Shown here piece by piece: positions 46,881 through 55,434 of a stretch of DNA of 64,000 nt. The DNA lies in the IMG/VR virus record IMGVR_UViG_3300024344_000004, positions 1-64,000 of that record; one strand, written 5' to 3'. A program made the position numbers and the translations under genes. This DNA is from a virus. Every line of letters begins with the position of its first letter. The stretch's first letter is position 1. A model generated the notes under the pieces. It was not told where the DNA came from. It was given only the letters and a program-made list of their open reading frames with translations, and searched no databases.

Positions 46881-47252
46881 ATGTATGGAAGAGATGCAGA
46901 CCGTATGATGGATATGTGGTTGGACTTACTATCACAGATAGAACAAGTTCCCTCAGGCCGTCATGCCCTATCTACACTAAGTAGAAAGGATGTCTCAGTA
47001 AATGTAGAGAATGGCACCATAACAATCACAGCTGAATTAGCTGGTTTGGATAAAGAACAGGTTGATGTGGAAGTCAGTAGTAGAACAGTCACTATCGTAG
47101 CCAACTCAGAGAGAAAGAACTTCAAATGGGAAGAGACTTTTCTATTTGAGTTAGACCCAGAGTCTACAAAAGCTACTATGGTGAATGGTATACTAGACTT
47201 AGTCATAGAAAAGAAAGTGAAGACATCAGCTAAGAAAGTAGAGATAGAATGA
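46881..47252 (+). CDS. Hsp20/alpha-crystallin small heat-shock protein
   Basis: 123 residues from ATG 46881. The crystallin-type beta-sandwich is recognisable: VSVNVENGTITITAELAGLD, KEQVDVEVSSRTVTIVA, ETFLFELDPEST and ATMVNGILDLVIEKK. The usual I-x-I tail is not seen. It would hold unfolding proteins during infection; cyanophages also carry hsp20, so it is a known type of marine viral gene. Confidence 0.85.
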   Translation: MYGRDADRMMDMWLDLLSQIEQVPSGRHALSTLSRKDVSVNVENGTITITAELAGLDKEQVDVEVSSRTVTIVANSERKNFKWEETFLFELDPESTKATMVNGILDLVIEKKVKTSAKKVEIE

Positions 47253-47920
47253 GTAGAGACACAGATTGGTGCCAATCTACTAAAAGCGAGAGAGTTTGGT
47301 TATTAGACTCAATGACTGCTTTAGGACAATTTGCATTCATAGCCCCTATACACAGGGTAAAACATTGGAACCCCACTACCAAGAAAAGAAATAAATGCTG
47401 GGCAAAAGAAGGTGAGTGTGTGTTTTGTAAGAATAGCACACCTAAGATAAATGAATTCACCTATGGGTTATACATATCGTCAGATAAGACTATTAAATAT
47501 CTCACGCTTACAGTAGCATCTCATACACAAGCACAACGTATTTTTTCTTCTTTGATAGAGAAAGGCATCAATCCTACTGATGTAGTCTTTGAATTTTCTT
47601 TTGGAAAAGTTAAGACTTCTTTCGGTAAGAGTGTCAATGGTTATCAGATAGAACAAACTGAGAACGAAGTATTCGTAGCTGAGAAGTTCAGACCAAGTCT
47701 AACTAACAGCGAAGAACAATCATATACATGGACTGTGCCAGAAGAGATAGTAGAGTATCTGAAAGATAAAGATGGAGAACCAATAACAATGATAGATTTA
47801 TTTTTATTGATGAAAGAACAATTCCCAGCAATAGAAGAGAAAGAACTTAAAAAGTATGCAGTAAAGTTATGTGAACATAATGTTCTCAACTTATTAAATG
47901 CGAGGCAGAAATGGATTTGA
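47249..47920 (+). CDS. Zinc-containing protein, possible ssDNA-binding protein
   Basis: 223 residues. Early segment HRVKHWNPTTKKRNKCWAKE followed by GECVFC gives a His/Cys set for zinc. The beta-rich middle (YLTLTVASHTQ, VVFEFSFGKVKTSFG) could be an OB fold. It lies directly upstream of the helicase in the replication operon. An SSB or gp32-like role is inferred from position and layout; there is no firm family match. Confidence 0.5.
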   Translation: MSRDTDWCQSTKSERVWLLDSMTALGQFAFIAPIHRVKHWNPTTKKRNKCWAKEGECVFCKNSTPKINEFTYGLYISSDKTIKYLTLTVASHTQAQRIFSSLIEKGINPTDVVFEFSFGKVKTSFGKSVNGYQIEQTENEVFVAEKFRPSLTNSEEQSYTWTVPEEIVEYLKDKDGEPITMIDLFLLMKEQFPAIEEKELKKYAVKLCEHNVLNLLNARQKWI

Positions 47921-48003
47921 TAGAGTATATAACAATAATGATGATTGTAGATGGCCCTATACTAGGTGCCTTTTACTTTTTATATAGGAAAATAACAAAA
48001 TGA
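47911..48003 (+). CDS. Single-TM mini-protein (30 aa)
   Basis: MDLIEYITIMMIVDGPILGA..., one hydrophobic helix and a basic end (YRKITK). Overlaps both neighbours. Confidence 0.5.
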   Translation: MDLIEYITIMMIVDGPILGAFYFLYRKITK

Positions 48004-49472
48004 AAAAATATGAAATATACGATTTGCTAAGATATTTTCACAATGCAAAGAAAAAAGACGGAACACTTTTCCCTATACTAGGAGAGGATTCGTTAGCTCT
48101 AACTACAAGTCTATCTTACTTGTTAGAAGATACTAACTTCTGTATTAAAGCATACAGTGGAACAGGTAAGACTGTATTGATGGAAGCTGTGGCAAACCTA
48201 CTTCCAGAGGAGTATGTCTACTCAGTAGAACATATGTCAGAGACAGCAATATGGTATGATGAGGATAAAATCAACAAAGCTAGATTTGTTTTTATTCCAG
48301 AAGCACAAAAGATACCAGAGGGTGTCATGGAAATCATTAAAACATGGGCAGACGGGCGAACAGCCCAACGTAAAAAGACAGATGTTACTATCAAGATGGC
48401 AGTAACACAGTGGTTAAAACCTAAATATGTTTTGATGGCAGTAGCAGTAGAGAATGATAAAGGTTCAGCTATGTTTGATGCTGAGTTAGAACGTAGATGT
48501 ATGATTATGCATACAAACCCTACAGTCAAACAGACAGAAAGAGTTATCAAACATAAACTTTTACATTCAGCTTCACCAAAAGCCTCTATGTCTTCAATGT
48601 CAGATAAAGAAATAAAAGATTTAAAGAAACACATACTAACTACATTGAGAGAAAGAGACGAAGATGATGCGACTGTATTAAAGAATCCATGCGCCCCATT
48701 TCTATTTGACGCAATACCATCAGCATTCCCTGTATCACGGTCGAAGGTTCAGTATCTATTGAAGTTGATTAATGCTATAGCAAGGTTTTATCCAGATGAG
48801 ATAGTTAAAGTCAAACAAGATGGTATACAATATGGACTAGTATCACCTAAACATAACTGGCTCGGACTGAGAATATATCTTAACTCATTTGTAGAAGAAT
48901 GCTTACATATGCCAAGTCATGGAACAGACATACTTAAACTATTTCCCGAAACTAGATTAGATAGGTTTGGTTTTGCAGATAGTGAGACAGTTAAGATGTC
49001 AGAGAATGAATTGAAAAAGGCTGCTAAATCAGCTGGTCTACCATTTACCAAATTAAGACCAGTTATAGCAGGTTTAATGATGACAGGGTTCTTAGAGTGT
49101 GATGAAGAAGGAAGTAAAAAACTTTACTATAAGAGCCCACTCATTACAGAACCAGTATCAAAAATAAATTGGAGTGATTTAATTGAAGAAACGAAAGAGT
49201 TTATACGAAAAGAGTGGCCTAAAGTATCTGATGAATACATTGGGCGCAGTTGTAGCAGTATCAGGATTGTTGACCCGTTTAGTGGGGACAACATTGAACT
49301 GGGTGCGAGAGCAGAGACAGCGGTAGAAGTTGACACTGGTGATTATCCGTCAGTGTTCAAGTCTTCTAGTGACGCTAAGATTAAAGACTACGAGTCTTTT
49401 CTACTAAATGCAGAGGGAGATTACAATGACGAAGAAGACAAAGCAGTCAGAGAATACTTTCAGAAGAAGTAG
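48000..49472 (+). CDS. AAA+ ATPase, putative replicative helicase
   Basis: 490 residues. Walker A (IKAYSGTGKTVL, about 55), a degenerate Walker B with Glu (RFVFIPEAQKIPEG), sensor 1 near YVLMAVAVEN and an Arg-finger helix (FDAELERRCMI). The C-terminus has a winged-helix-like segment (SENELKKAAKSAGLPFTKLR, MMTGFLECDE). The layout is MCM-like, but the Walker B acid pair is altered. Context (SSB-like gene, PolB, primase) supports a helicase. Confidence 0.7.
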   Translation: MKKYEIYDLLRYFHNAKKKDGTLFPILGEDSLALTTSLSYLLEDTNFCIKAYSGTGKTVLMEAVANLLPEEYVYSVEHMSETAIWYDEDKINKARFVFIPEAQKIPEGVMEIIKTWADGRTAQRKKTDVTIKMAVTQWLKPKYVLMAVAVENDKGSAMFDAELERRCMIMHTNPTVKQTERVIKHKLLHSASPKASMSSMSDKEIKDLKKHILTTLRERDEDDATVLKNPCAPFLFDAIPSAFPVSRSKVQYLLKLINAIARFYPDEIVKVKQDGIQYGLVSPKHNWLGLRIYLNSFVEECLHMPSHGTDILKLFPETRLDRFGFADSETVKMSENELKKAAKSAGLPFTKLRPVIAGLMMTGFLECDEEGSKKLYYKSPLITEPVSKINWSDLIEETKEFIRKEWPKVSDEYIGRSCSSIRIVDPFSGDNIELGARAETAVEVDTGDYPSVFKSSSDAKIKDYESFLLNAEGDYNDEEDKAVREYFQKK

Positions 49473-49740
49473 ACTTCCTAAGCGAGATGAGATGTTTGCA
49501 GTAGTCATAGAGATGTCAGGGGGTTCTAGAATGAGAGCCCTCTGTGCAGACAGTAAAACCCGCATGATTAGAATCGGTGGTAAACTGAAGAAAAGAATGT
49601 GGTGTAGAGAGAATGATTTAATTATAGTTAAGCCTTGGGTTATACAGAGTGACCAAAAGGCAGACTTAGTTTATAGGTATCTCCCTACTGAGAGAAAGAA
49701 TATAAGTAAAAAAATACCAGAGGAGTTAAACATATGGTGA
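49426..49740 (+). CDS. Archaeal translation initiation factor aIF1A
   Basis: 104 residues from ATG 49426, chosen for the GGGAG site 7 nt upstream and the normal aIF1A length; it overlaps the helicase by 47 nt. The whole S1/OB-type core is readable: RLPKRDEMFAVVIEMSGGSR, MRALCADSKTRMIRIGGKLK, KRMWCRENDLIIVKPWVIQ and ADLVYRYLP. It should bind the ribosomal A site and help start-codon choice. The N-tail is basic. Its C-terminal tail differs from cellular forms. Lying inside the replication operon, it is not a contaminating host gene. Confidence 0.9.
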   Translation: MTKKTKQSENTFRRSRLPKRDEMFAVVIEMSGGSRMRALCADSKTRMIRIGGKLKKRMWCRENDLIIVKPWVIQSDQKADLVYRYLPTERKNISKKIPEELNIW

Positions 49741-50054
49741 AAGGAATAGAAGCTACCTATTTGGATTTTACTCGCAAGACAGCGAAATATCCAAAGCGTA
49801 GAGAGAAAGAATACCTAATGATAGGTTTGATGAATGAGGCCGGAGAAGTCGGTGGTGCATTCAAAAAAGAAATACGAGATAGAGTAGACAACACAGAACT
49901 CATTATAGATGAGATGGGTGATGTTTTATGGTATCTCCAGAGATTGTGTGATGTTTATGATATAAAGTTATCAGAACTCATGGTCAACAATATGGACAAA
50001 CTATTTAATAGAATGTCACCGGAAGAAGCTGAAGCATTCAGAGAAGGTCAATGA
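49734..50054 (+). CDS. MazG-like nucleotide pyrophosphohydrolase
   Basis: 106 residues. The metal-binding motifs MNEAGEVGGAFKKE and LIIDEMGDVLWYLQRLC give E..E plus E..D, as in the all-alpha NTP-PPase family. It would remove non-canonical dNTPs or adjust ppGpp-like signals. Overlaps both neighbours by 4-7 nt. Confidence 0.85.
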   Translation: MVKGIEATYLDFTRKTAKYPKRREKEYLMIGLMNEAGEVGGAFKKEIRDRVDNTELIIDEMGDVLWYLQRLCDVYDIKLSELMVNNMDKLFNRMSPEEAEAFREGQ

Positions 50055-50317
50055 CCAAAATACAAACAGCTGCATCTTCCAACCCCTCACTAACAGTGAG
50101 CACAGAAGATGAGAAAGAACAATGGATTCAAATACTTACAGCAGCTGCTAACTACCATTGGGATATGTCAGGTCAATTTGAACCTGATATTAAAACCTCA
50201 GACCAGAGTGGTGAGATGGAACAGGTAGCTAAGGTTCACAGAGGGTGGGCCAGAGCTATCCAAGAATCAGTTCAATTGATAAGATTTTGGAAAGCTGAGA
50301 AGGAAGAAGAAGAATGA
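50051..50317 (+). CDS. Hypothetical helical protein (88 aa)
   Basis: WIQILTAAANYHWDMSGQFE and WARAIQESVQLIRFWKAEKE. Two aromatic helices and an acidic end. Coupled to MazG and PolB by ATGA overlaps. No family recognised. Confidence 0.65.
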   Translation: MTKIQTAASSNPSLTVSTEDEKEQWIQILTAAANYHWDMSGQFEPDIKTSDQSGEMEQVAKVHRGWARAIQESVQLIRFWKAEKEEEE

Positions 50318-52548
50318 AAGTTCCCCTCATAGCTAGTATTAACAAACGCACAATCAACTTAACAGATAAATCTTTGATGGTCAAGATGTATAGGAATGGT
50401 GAAGTCGACGCAGTTAAGTCACCTTACACACCATACTTCTATACTGAGGACGAAACGGGAGAAACGAAGAAACTCGTTGGTTCAGACAAAACAGTGAACC
50501 TAAAGAAACACACCTACACACCGGGTAGAGACCACGTTCCTACCCACGCACTCTTTGATGGTGGAAGGGAAGCATTACTCGAAAGGTTATGCATAGAACA
50601 TCCTAAGTTCTTTGCAGACTATCCTAACGACAAAGATGTAAAATGCCTAGTGTTCGATATAGAAACACACTCCCCAGATGGGACATTTCCTTTTGGAGAA
50701 AAGTATCCCATTGTTGCCATTGGCATTGTAACTTCTACTGGAGAGCGCAAAGTGTTCTTATGGGATAATGAGAAAGAAGATGATAAACAACTATTATGGG
50801 ACTTCGCTAATTATATACAAGATTATGACCCTGACATTATTACGGGGTGGAATCTTGTGGGTTATGATATTCCACAGATTCTCCACAGGGTTCGTTACAA
50901 TCATATAAATGAGTCTCAGTATAAGAAACACCTGAACCGAGATGGTTCGGACTGGGGGTATGAACCACCCAAAGACAACAGAGAACTTAAGATGAACGCT
51001 GGTGGTAGAGTCATACTAGACCTACTACGATGGGCTAGATTAGATTATAGTCTATCAGGATTACCACGCGGTCTCAAGCAAGTATCACAAGCATTCGGAC
51101 TAGACCCTATCGAGCTCGACTTCGCACACAAAACTCTGATGGACTACTCACTACAAGAAATCGAAGACTACGTTCTGTCTGATGTGGACTGCACAATGTT
51201 TATGTATAACCACTACTTTCCACAAATACAATACGTAGCAGAGGTTCTCTGTGTCCCCTTAGCGACCTATATAAACGCCCCCAGTAGCTACATTACGAAA
51301 ATTCTACAGGGCAGGTCTCTCTATGAGCAGGGCATAGTAGCGCTTGATAGAAATAGAGAGCGACATCCAGATATATTTAGATTTGATAAAGGTAATTATC
51401 AAGCTGCACATATCCAATTGTATAAACCGGGCTTCGAAGCTAAGAACTTCAAGATTGATTTCAGTTCGTATTATCCCTCTATAGCGATGGCTCTCAACTT
51501 AGGGCCTGATACGACTAGAATCGTAGGCTATGACGACTATACACCAGACATAGAGTTTAAGGATGGAATCCTCTATGTTCCCGATAATAAAGTAGATAAA
51601 AGATTGATGGTCAAGATTGATAGAAGTAAGAACAGTTGTTTGTATGATATGTGTTCTACATTTAAAGAGATGCGTAAACCTTATAAACTTGGAAAGACTA
51701 AAGAGGACAAGAGTAAATCCGATGCTCTTAAAATAATGGTGAATACATTCTATGGTGCAAATGCTAATCCTTATATTTCTTACGGCGACATGGCTGTGGG
51801 TATTACTATCACCGCGATGGCAAGGTTCCTCATTCTTTCAGCGGTCGATATCATCCGTGGCAGATATGGAAAAGATGCTGTGGTATATGTTCATACAGAT
51901 GGGATTAATACTAATGTGGATGTGGACGAAAGATGGTTAACTAATAGGCTACGTAAACTTTTAGATTATAAATTAAATAGTCAGTGTGAATCAGTTCATA
52001 TAGATATGGATAAAGATGAATACCTCGAAGGAGTATGGATTCAGGTTGGTAATTATATATTACGTAACTTGGATGGTAGTGTTACGAAGCATGGAAGCAC
52101 GTTTAAATCTAAGAGCCGCTCTATATTCTATAATAAGGTGTTAGATAGGTTATCCGACGCTCGGTTAAATAACACCGTTACAAATTCATTTGTAGATAAA
52201 TTATATAACTTAGATGGATATGTATTAGAAGATTTTATTATGCGTAGGTCAACTAATAGAGGGTATGATGATTATAAATCAGATACCGATTTAACAGTTC
52301 AACTAATGAATCTAGGTATACAAATAGGAATGGAACCAGCAGAAGGAACTACTTACTTCTATGCTAAGACAAAGGAAGGTTATCGTCTTAAAGAACAAAT
52401 CAAATCAGTTGATGAAATAGATATTACATACTATTGGGACACAATATCTAACCTATTAATTAAATTTAATTTAAAAGATTATGTAAAGAAGAAGCCACCT
52501 TTAACATTATTAGATAAAAAACAACAATCACTAGCGGAGTGGATATAA
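50314..52548 (+). CDS. polB: Family-B DNA polymerase
   Basis: 744 residues with proofreading and polymerase parts. Exo I: VFDIETHSPDG. Exo II: DPDIITGWNLVGYD. Exo III: YVLSDVDC. Motif A: IDFSSYYPSIAM. Motif B: KIMVNTFYGANANP. Motif C is VYVHTDGINTN, where the usual DTD is HTD; the second Asp, the metal ligand in known structures, remains. No intein. It should replicate the viral genome together with the primase and AAA helicase. Ends overlapping the HNH gene's ATG. Confidence 0.95.
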   Translation: MKVPLIASINKRTINLTDKSLMVKMYRNGEVDAVKSPYTPYFYTEDETGETKKLVGSDKTVNLKKHTYTPGRDHVPTHALFDGGREALLERLCIEHPKFFADYPNDKDVKCLVFDIETHSPDGTFPFGEKYPIVAIGIVTSTGERKVFLWDNEKEDDKQLLWDFANYIQDYDPDIITGWNLVGYDIPQILHRVRYNHINESQYKKHLNRDGSDWGYEPPKDNRELKMNAGGRVILDLLRWARLDYSLSGLPRGLKQVSQAFGLDPIELDFAHKTLMDYSLQEIEDYVLSDVDCTMFMYNHYFPQIQYVAEVLCVPLATYINAPSSYITKILQGRSLYEQGIVALDRNRERHPDIFRFDKGNYQAAHIQLYKPGFEAKNFKIDFSSYYPSIAMALNLGPDTTRIVGYDDYTPDIEFKDGILYVPDNKVDKRLMVKIDRSKNSCLYDMCSTFKEMRKPYKLGKTKEDKSKSDALKIMVNTFYGANANPYISYGDMAVGITITAMARFLILSAVDIIRGRYGKDAVVYVHTDGINTNVDVDERWLTNRLRKLLDYKLNSQCESVHIDMDKDEYLEGVWIQVGNYILRNLDGSVTKHGSTFKSKSRSIFYNKVLDRLSDARLNNTVTNSFVDKLYNLDGYVLEDFIMRRSTNRGYDDYKSDTDLTVQLMNLGIQIGMEPAEGTTYFYAKTKEGYRLKEQIKSVDEIDITYYWDTISNLLIKFNLKDYVKKKPPLTLLDKKQQSLAEWI

Positions 52549-52937
52549 TGCCAGCAAGAAAATATAAAGACCCGTTTGGTAGATTATGGTATAATGTAAA
52601 GAAGAGTGCAGACTATGGACCTAAGGGTTATGCAGGTCAAAAGAAATTAAAACCTAACTATAAACCAAAGAAGATAGATTTCGATGCAGATGATTTAAAA
52701 GATATATTTTTTAATAAACAGAATGGTAAGTGTTATTGGTTGAACATACCGTTAGACCCAGAATGGACTAATGTGTCATGGCACCCACTTGCATTAAGTG
52801 TAGATAGAATCCGTTGCGGAGAAGATTACACCAAAGACAATATTGTGATATGTTCTCGTATGTCCAATGTTGGTAGAAGTAAATATGACGAGGAAAAATT
52901 TAAGGAAGTAATATCTTATATCAAGGCAAATCTTTAA
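52548..52937 (+). CDS. HNH-type endonuclease-like protein
   Basis: 129 residues from ATG 52548. NKQNGKCYWLNIPLD, then WHPLALSVDRIRCGEDYTKDN and IVICSRMSNVGRS match the phage HNH pattern (zinc half-site unclear; D-R-I...DYT.DN). It directly follows PolB without an intron, so a free-standing homing or processing nuclease is likely. Confidence 0.7.
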   Translation: MPARKYKDPFGRLWYNVKKSADYGPKGYAGQKKLKPNYKPKKIDFDADDLKDIFFNKQNGKCYWLNIPLDPEWTNVSWHPLALSVDRIRCGEDYTKDNIVICSRMSNVGRSKYDEEKFKEVISYIKANL

Positions 52938-52940
52938 ATA
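52932..52940 (+). promoter_or_regulatory. TATA-like box and leader hairpin
   Basis: CTTTAAATA at the end of the HNH gene; predicted start about 52961. The leader (about 48 nt) opens with AAGGACAGC-TCGTT-GCTGCTCCTT, a 9-bp stem with one bulge, before ATG 53009. Confidence 0.45.
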
Positions 52941-53008
52941 CTTCTGTAGGTAATAATTATATTAAGGACAGCTCGTTGCTGCTCCTTACCCCCGTGGGAA
53001 GTGATATA

Positions 53009-53203
53009 ATGGATGAAAAAGAAAGTAAACCGTTGTCAGCCTTTTTGTCTGACGCAGAAGTCAAAGTGGTTTGGCGTGAAGAAGAAAGAACTAAAGTAGG
53101 AAGAGGAATGATAACGAATGATGATGAAAATTTTGTATACCTTACTGGAGAAAAGGGAACCGTTATTGTTAATAAAAGAGATATTATTGCTATAAAACAA
53201 TAG
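53009..53203 (+). CDS. Small beta-barrel protein (64 aa)
   Basis: Start ATG 53009 (MDEKESKPLSAFLSDAEVKV). The second half (VGRGMITNDDENFVYLTGEK, GTVIVNKRDIIAI) has the strand rhythm of an Sm/SH3-like barrel, so it might bind RNA. Family not certain. Confidence 0.6.
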   Translation: MDEKESKPLSAFLSDAEVKVVWREEERTKVGRGMITNDDENFVYLTGEKGTVIVNKRDIIAIKQ

Positions 53204-53211
53204 AGGAATTG

Positions 53212-54699
53212 ATGAATACAGAGACAACAGTAGGTCGTAGAGACATTGAATTAAAGTGGGAACACCCTAAAAAAGGTAAGTTAAGAATAATGCCAATATC
53301 AGATAGCCCTTGGGCTCCAACTGGTTTTGGAACTAACACAAAAAATCTAAGTTGTGTATTGCATAACGAGGGTCATCACATAGGTTTTGCAGGATGTCAG
53401 AACCCTGCACACGCTAAGTGGTGGACACCATGGCCTTTAGGTCAAACTGAGAAAGAATCTTACTTTGAGTTATTACCATTAATGCATCCGGGCCAAGAGA
53501 AGTTTGGAGAAAAATCTTTTCCAACATGGGTTAAAAACTTTAAACCAGATTTAATATTAGGACATTTAGATTTTCAGATGTTTAAACATATCACAGATTC
53601 TAAAGCTCCTACTCATGTTCAGTTTCCTTTAGTCAATGAAAAAGGAGATTTGTTATCAAGAACAGAGAGAGTAAAACTTTTAAATAAAGCATATAAAGAT
53701 TATGCTAAAGGGACTCCATGGAAATTAGGTGTAATAATACCTTATGATGGTGAACCTTCTATGCCTAGTTGGAAGCTACAATTGAATCAGATTGATTATC
53801 CTATAGCTATGTCTCGTTATGGTCAACAAGGACTACTTAAAGACTTCGACGTAGAGGCTACATATATACCTCATGGTGTAGATACTAATCTCTTTAAACC
53901 TATTCTCAATCCTACTTATGAATTTAATGGTAAAACAATTACTAGACCTAAATCGTTTGTAGTAGGTTGTGTAGCTAGAAACCAACATAGAAAGAACATA
54001 CCTAGGTTAATCAAAGGATTTGCTCAGTTTGTAAAGGAGCATAATCTCAGTCCAGATGATGCTAAGTTATTATTGCATATGGATTGGAGTGATTATATGG
54101 GTTGGAAGTTCCCTGAGTTTGCTGCCCAATATGGTGTAGCCGAATATCTTATGGAACCAACTATGGGAACTCTAGATACAGGACAAGCACTTACTGAAGA
54201 AGGAATGGCAAATCTCTACAATATGATGGATGTGTTTGTATTACCTACAGCTGGTGAAGGTTTTGGTATACCTACTCTGGAGGCGATGTCGTGTGGTGTC
54301 CCTATTTGTGTAACAAACTATACTACAGGGTGGGAATTAGTAAAGAGTGACGACCCTGAGAAAGAAGACATACCTATGTATCCTTTGGGTGGTCATCACA
54401 ATGACGCATCACCAAATGGTAGAGACCATCTAGAAGAAGAAGATATTTGTGAAAGAGGTATATTATTACCTTATAAAGATATGTGGTGGGATACACCACA
54501 GAGAGCAGCTCCACAAAGAGCTATATGTAGTGAAAATGCTATAAGTCAAGCATTAACACACTACTACAAAGATATATCTGCTAAACTAAATGCAGGTAAA
54601 GCAGCCAGAAAACATGCAGTAAAACACTATAGTTGGGAAGTTATAGGGCAGAAATGGATAGATTGGGCTGAAAAAGTAACAGAGGAAATAAAGAAATGA
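53212..54699 (+). CDS. GT4-type glycosyltransferase
   Basis: 495 residues. N-terminal Rossmann part begins LRIMPISDSPWAPTGFGTNT. C-terminal part has VVGCVARNQHRKNIPRLIKG, YNMMDVFVLPTAGEGFGIPT and LEAMSCGVPICVTN, the E-x7-E donor-sugar region of GT-B retaining enzymes. It transfers a sugar, perhaps to viral DNA, virion or host surface. Placed between replication genes, which would fit DNA glycosylation, but this is open. Confidence 0.85.
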   Translation: MNTETTVGRRDIELKWEHPKKGKLRIMPISDSPWAPTGFGTNTKNLSCVLHNEGHHIGFAGCQNPAHAKWWTPWPLGQTEKESYFELLPLMHPGQEKFGEKSFPTWVKNFKPDLILGHLDFQMFKHITDSKAPTHVQFPLVNEKGDLLSRTERVKLLNKAYKDYAKGTPWKLGVIIPYDGEPSMPSWKLQLNQIDYPIAMSRYGQQGLLKDFDVEATYIPHGVDTNLFKPILNPTYEFNGKTITRPKSFVVGCVARNQHRKNIPRLIKGFAQFVKEHNLSPDDAKLLLHMDWSDYMGWKFPEFAAQYGVAEYLMEPTMGTLDTGQALTEEGMANLYNMMDVFVLPTAGEGFGIPTLEAMSCGVPICVTNYTTGWELVKSDDPEKEDIPMYPLGGHHNDASPNGRDHLEEEDICERGILLPYKDMWWDTPQRAAPQRAICSENAISQALTHYYKDISAKLNAGKAARKHAVKHYSWEVIGQKWIDWAEKVTEEIKK

Positions 54700-55061
54700 A
54701 TTTAGTATTTGGAATGGATGGAGTCATATGTACTCCATGTAAAGACTACAGTGATGTAGAAAGAGCTAAACCATTAGCTAACGTAAAAGATTTTATGACA
54801 TGGTTAATGAAGAATGAACACCACATAACTATATGGTGTAAAAGACCTAACTCTTTAGATTGGGTTATGGCAACAAAAGAATGGTTAGCTGACAATGCTA
54901 TACCTTACAGTCGTTTGTTATTTGACAGACCTTACAATCCTGTAATGGTAAGTGAAACCCCAAGTAATGCTAAATATTATAAGCATGAAGGTGATTTAGG
55001 TATTGTTTCTCAATTGTTCGAGGAGTGGAAAGATGACTACGTTGCACAACAAAAAAGTTAA
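54696..55061 (+). CDS. HAD-like protein lacking the nucleophile Asp
   Basis: 121 residues. The start LVFGMDGVICTP aligns with the HAD motif DxDG(V/I), but the first Asp (nucleophile) is Gly. Later parts (HITIWCKRPNSLDW, FDRPYNPVMV) fit a small HAD fold. Phosphatase activity is therefore doubtful; a binding or regulatory role is possible. ATGA overlap with the glycosyltransferase. Confidence 0.6.
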   Translation: MNLVFGMDGVICTPCKDYSDVERAKPLANVKDFMTWLMKNEHHITIWCKRPNSLDWVMATKEWLADNAIPYSRLLFDRPYNPVMVSETPSNAKYYKHEGDLGIVSQLFEEWKDDYVAQQKS

Positions 55062-55434
55062 TACTAGAAACGGACAGATGTTAGATAACACTAAGAGAAA
55101 GGGTGAAACCTTAGGTAGTGTTGGTCCGTTTGTAAAGGTAACTTGGAACGATGCAGCTAGCACTTTTAAAACATATGTAATAAATGGAGACAATCCATCA
55201 GAACACCTTACAATATGTGAAACAGTAGGTGAATTAGTTGCTAAAGATGATAAAGCAATAGTTGTGATAATGCACGGCTCACAGTGTGATGGGTGTGATA
55301 TCATGGCGATACCAACAGATTGGTGTCAAAAGATAGAAGTATTAGAAAAGGTAGGAGAATGTATTTCAGAGAATTTGGAATCCCAGCAAGAATTGGAAGA
55401 TGCTACAACATCGACCAACTTGAAGAAAGAGTAA
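55033..55434 (+). CDS. Hypothetical protein (133 aa)
   Basis: Start ATG 55033, 29 nt inside the previous gene. Alpha/beta feel (FVKVTWNDAASTFKTYVING, KAIVVIMHGSQCDGCDIMAI) with a CDGC pair that might be redox-active or bind metal. Overlaps the primase gene by 76 nt. Confidence 0.6.
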   Translation: MTTLHNKKVNTRNGQMLDNTKRKGETLGSVGPFVKVTWNDAASTFKTYVINGDNPSEHLTICETVGELVAKDDKAIVVIMHGSQCDGCDIMAIPTDWCQKIEVLEKVGECISENLESQQELEDATTSTNLKKE

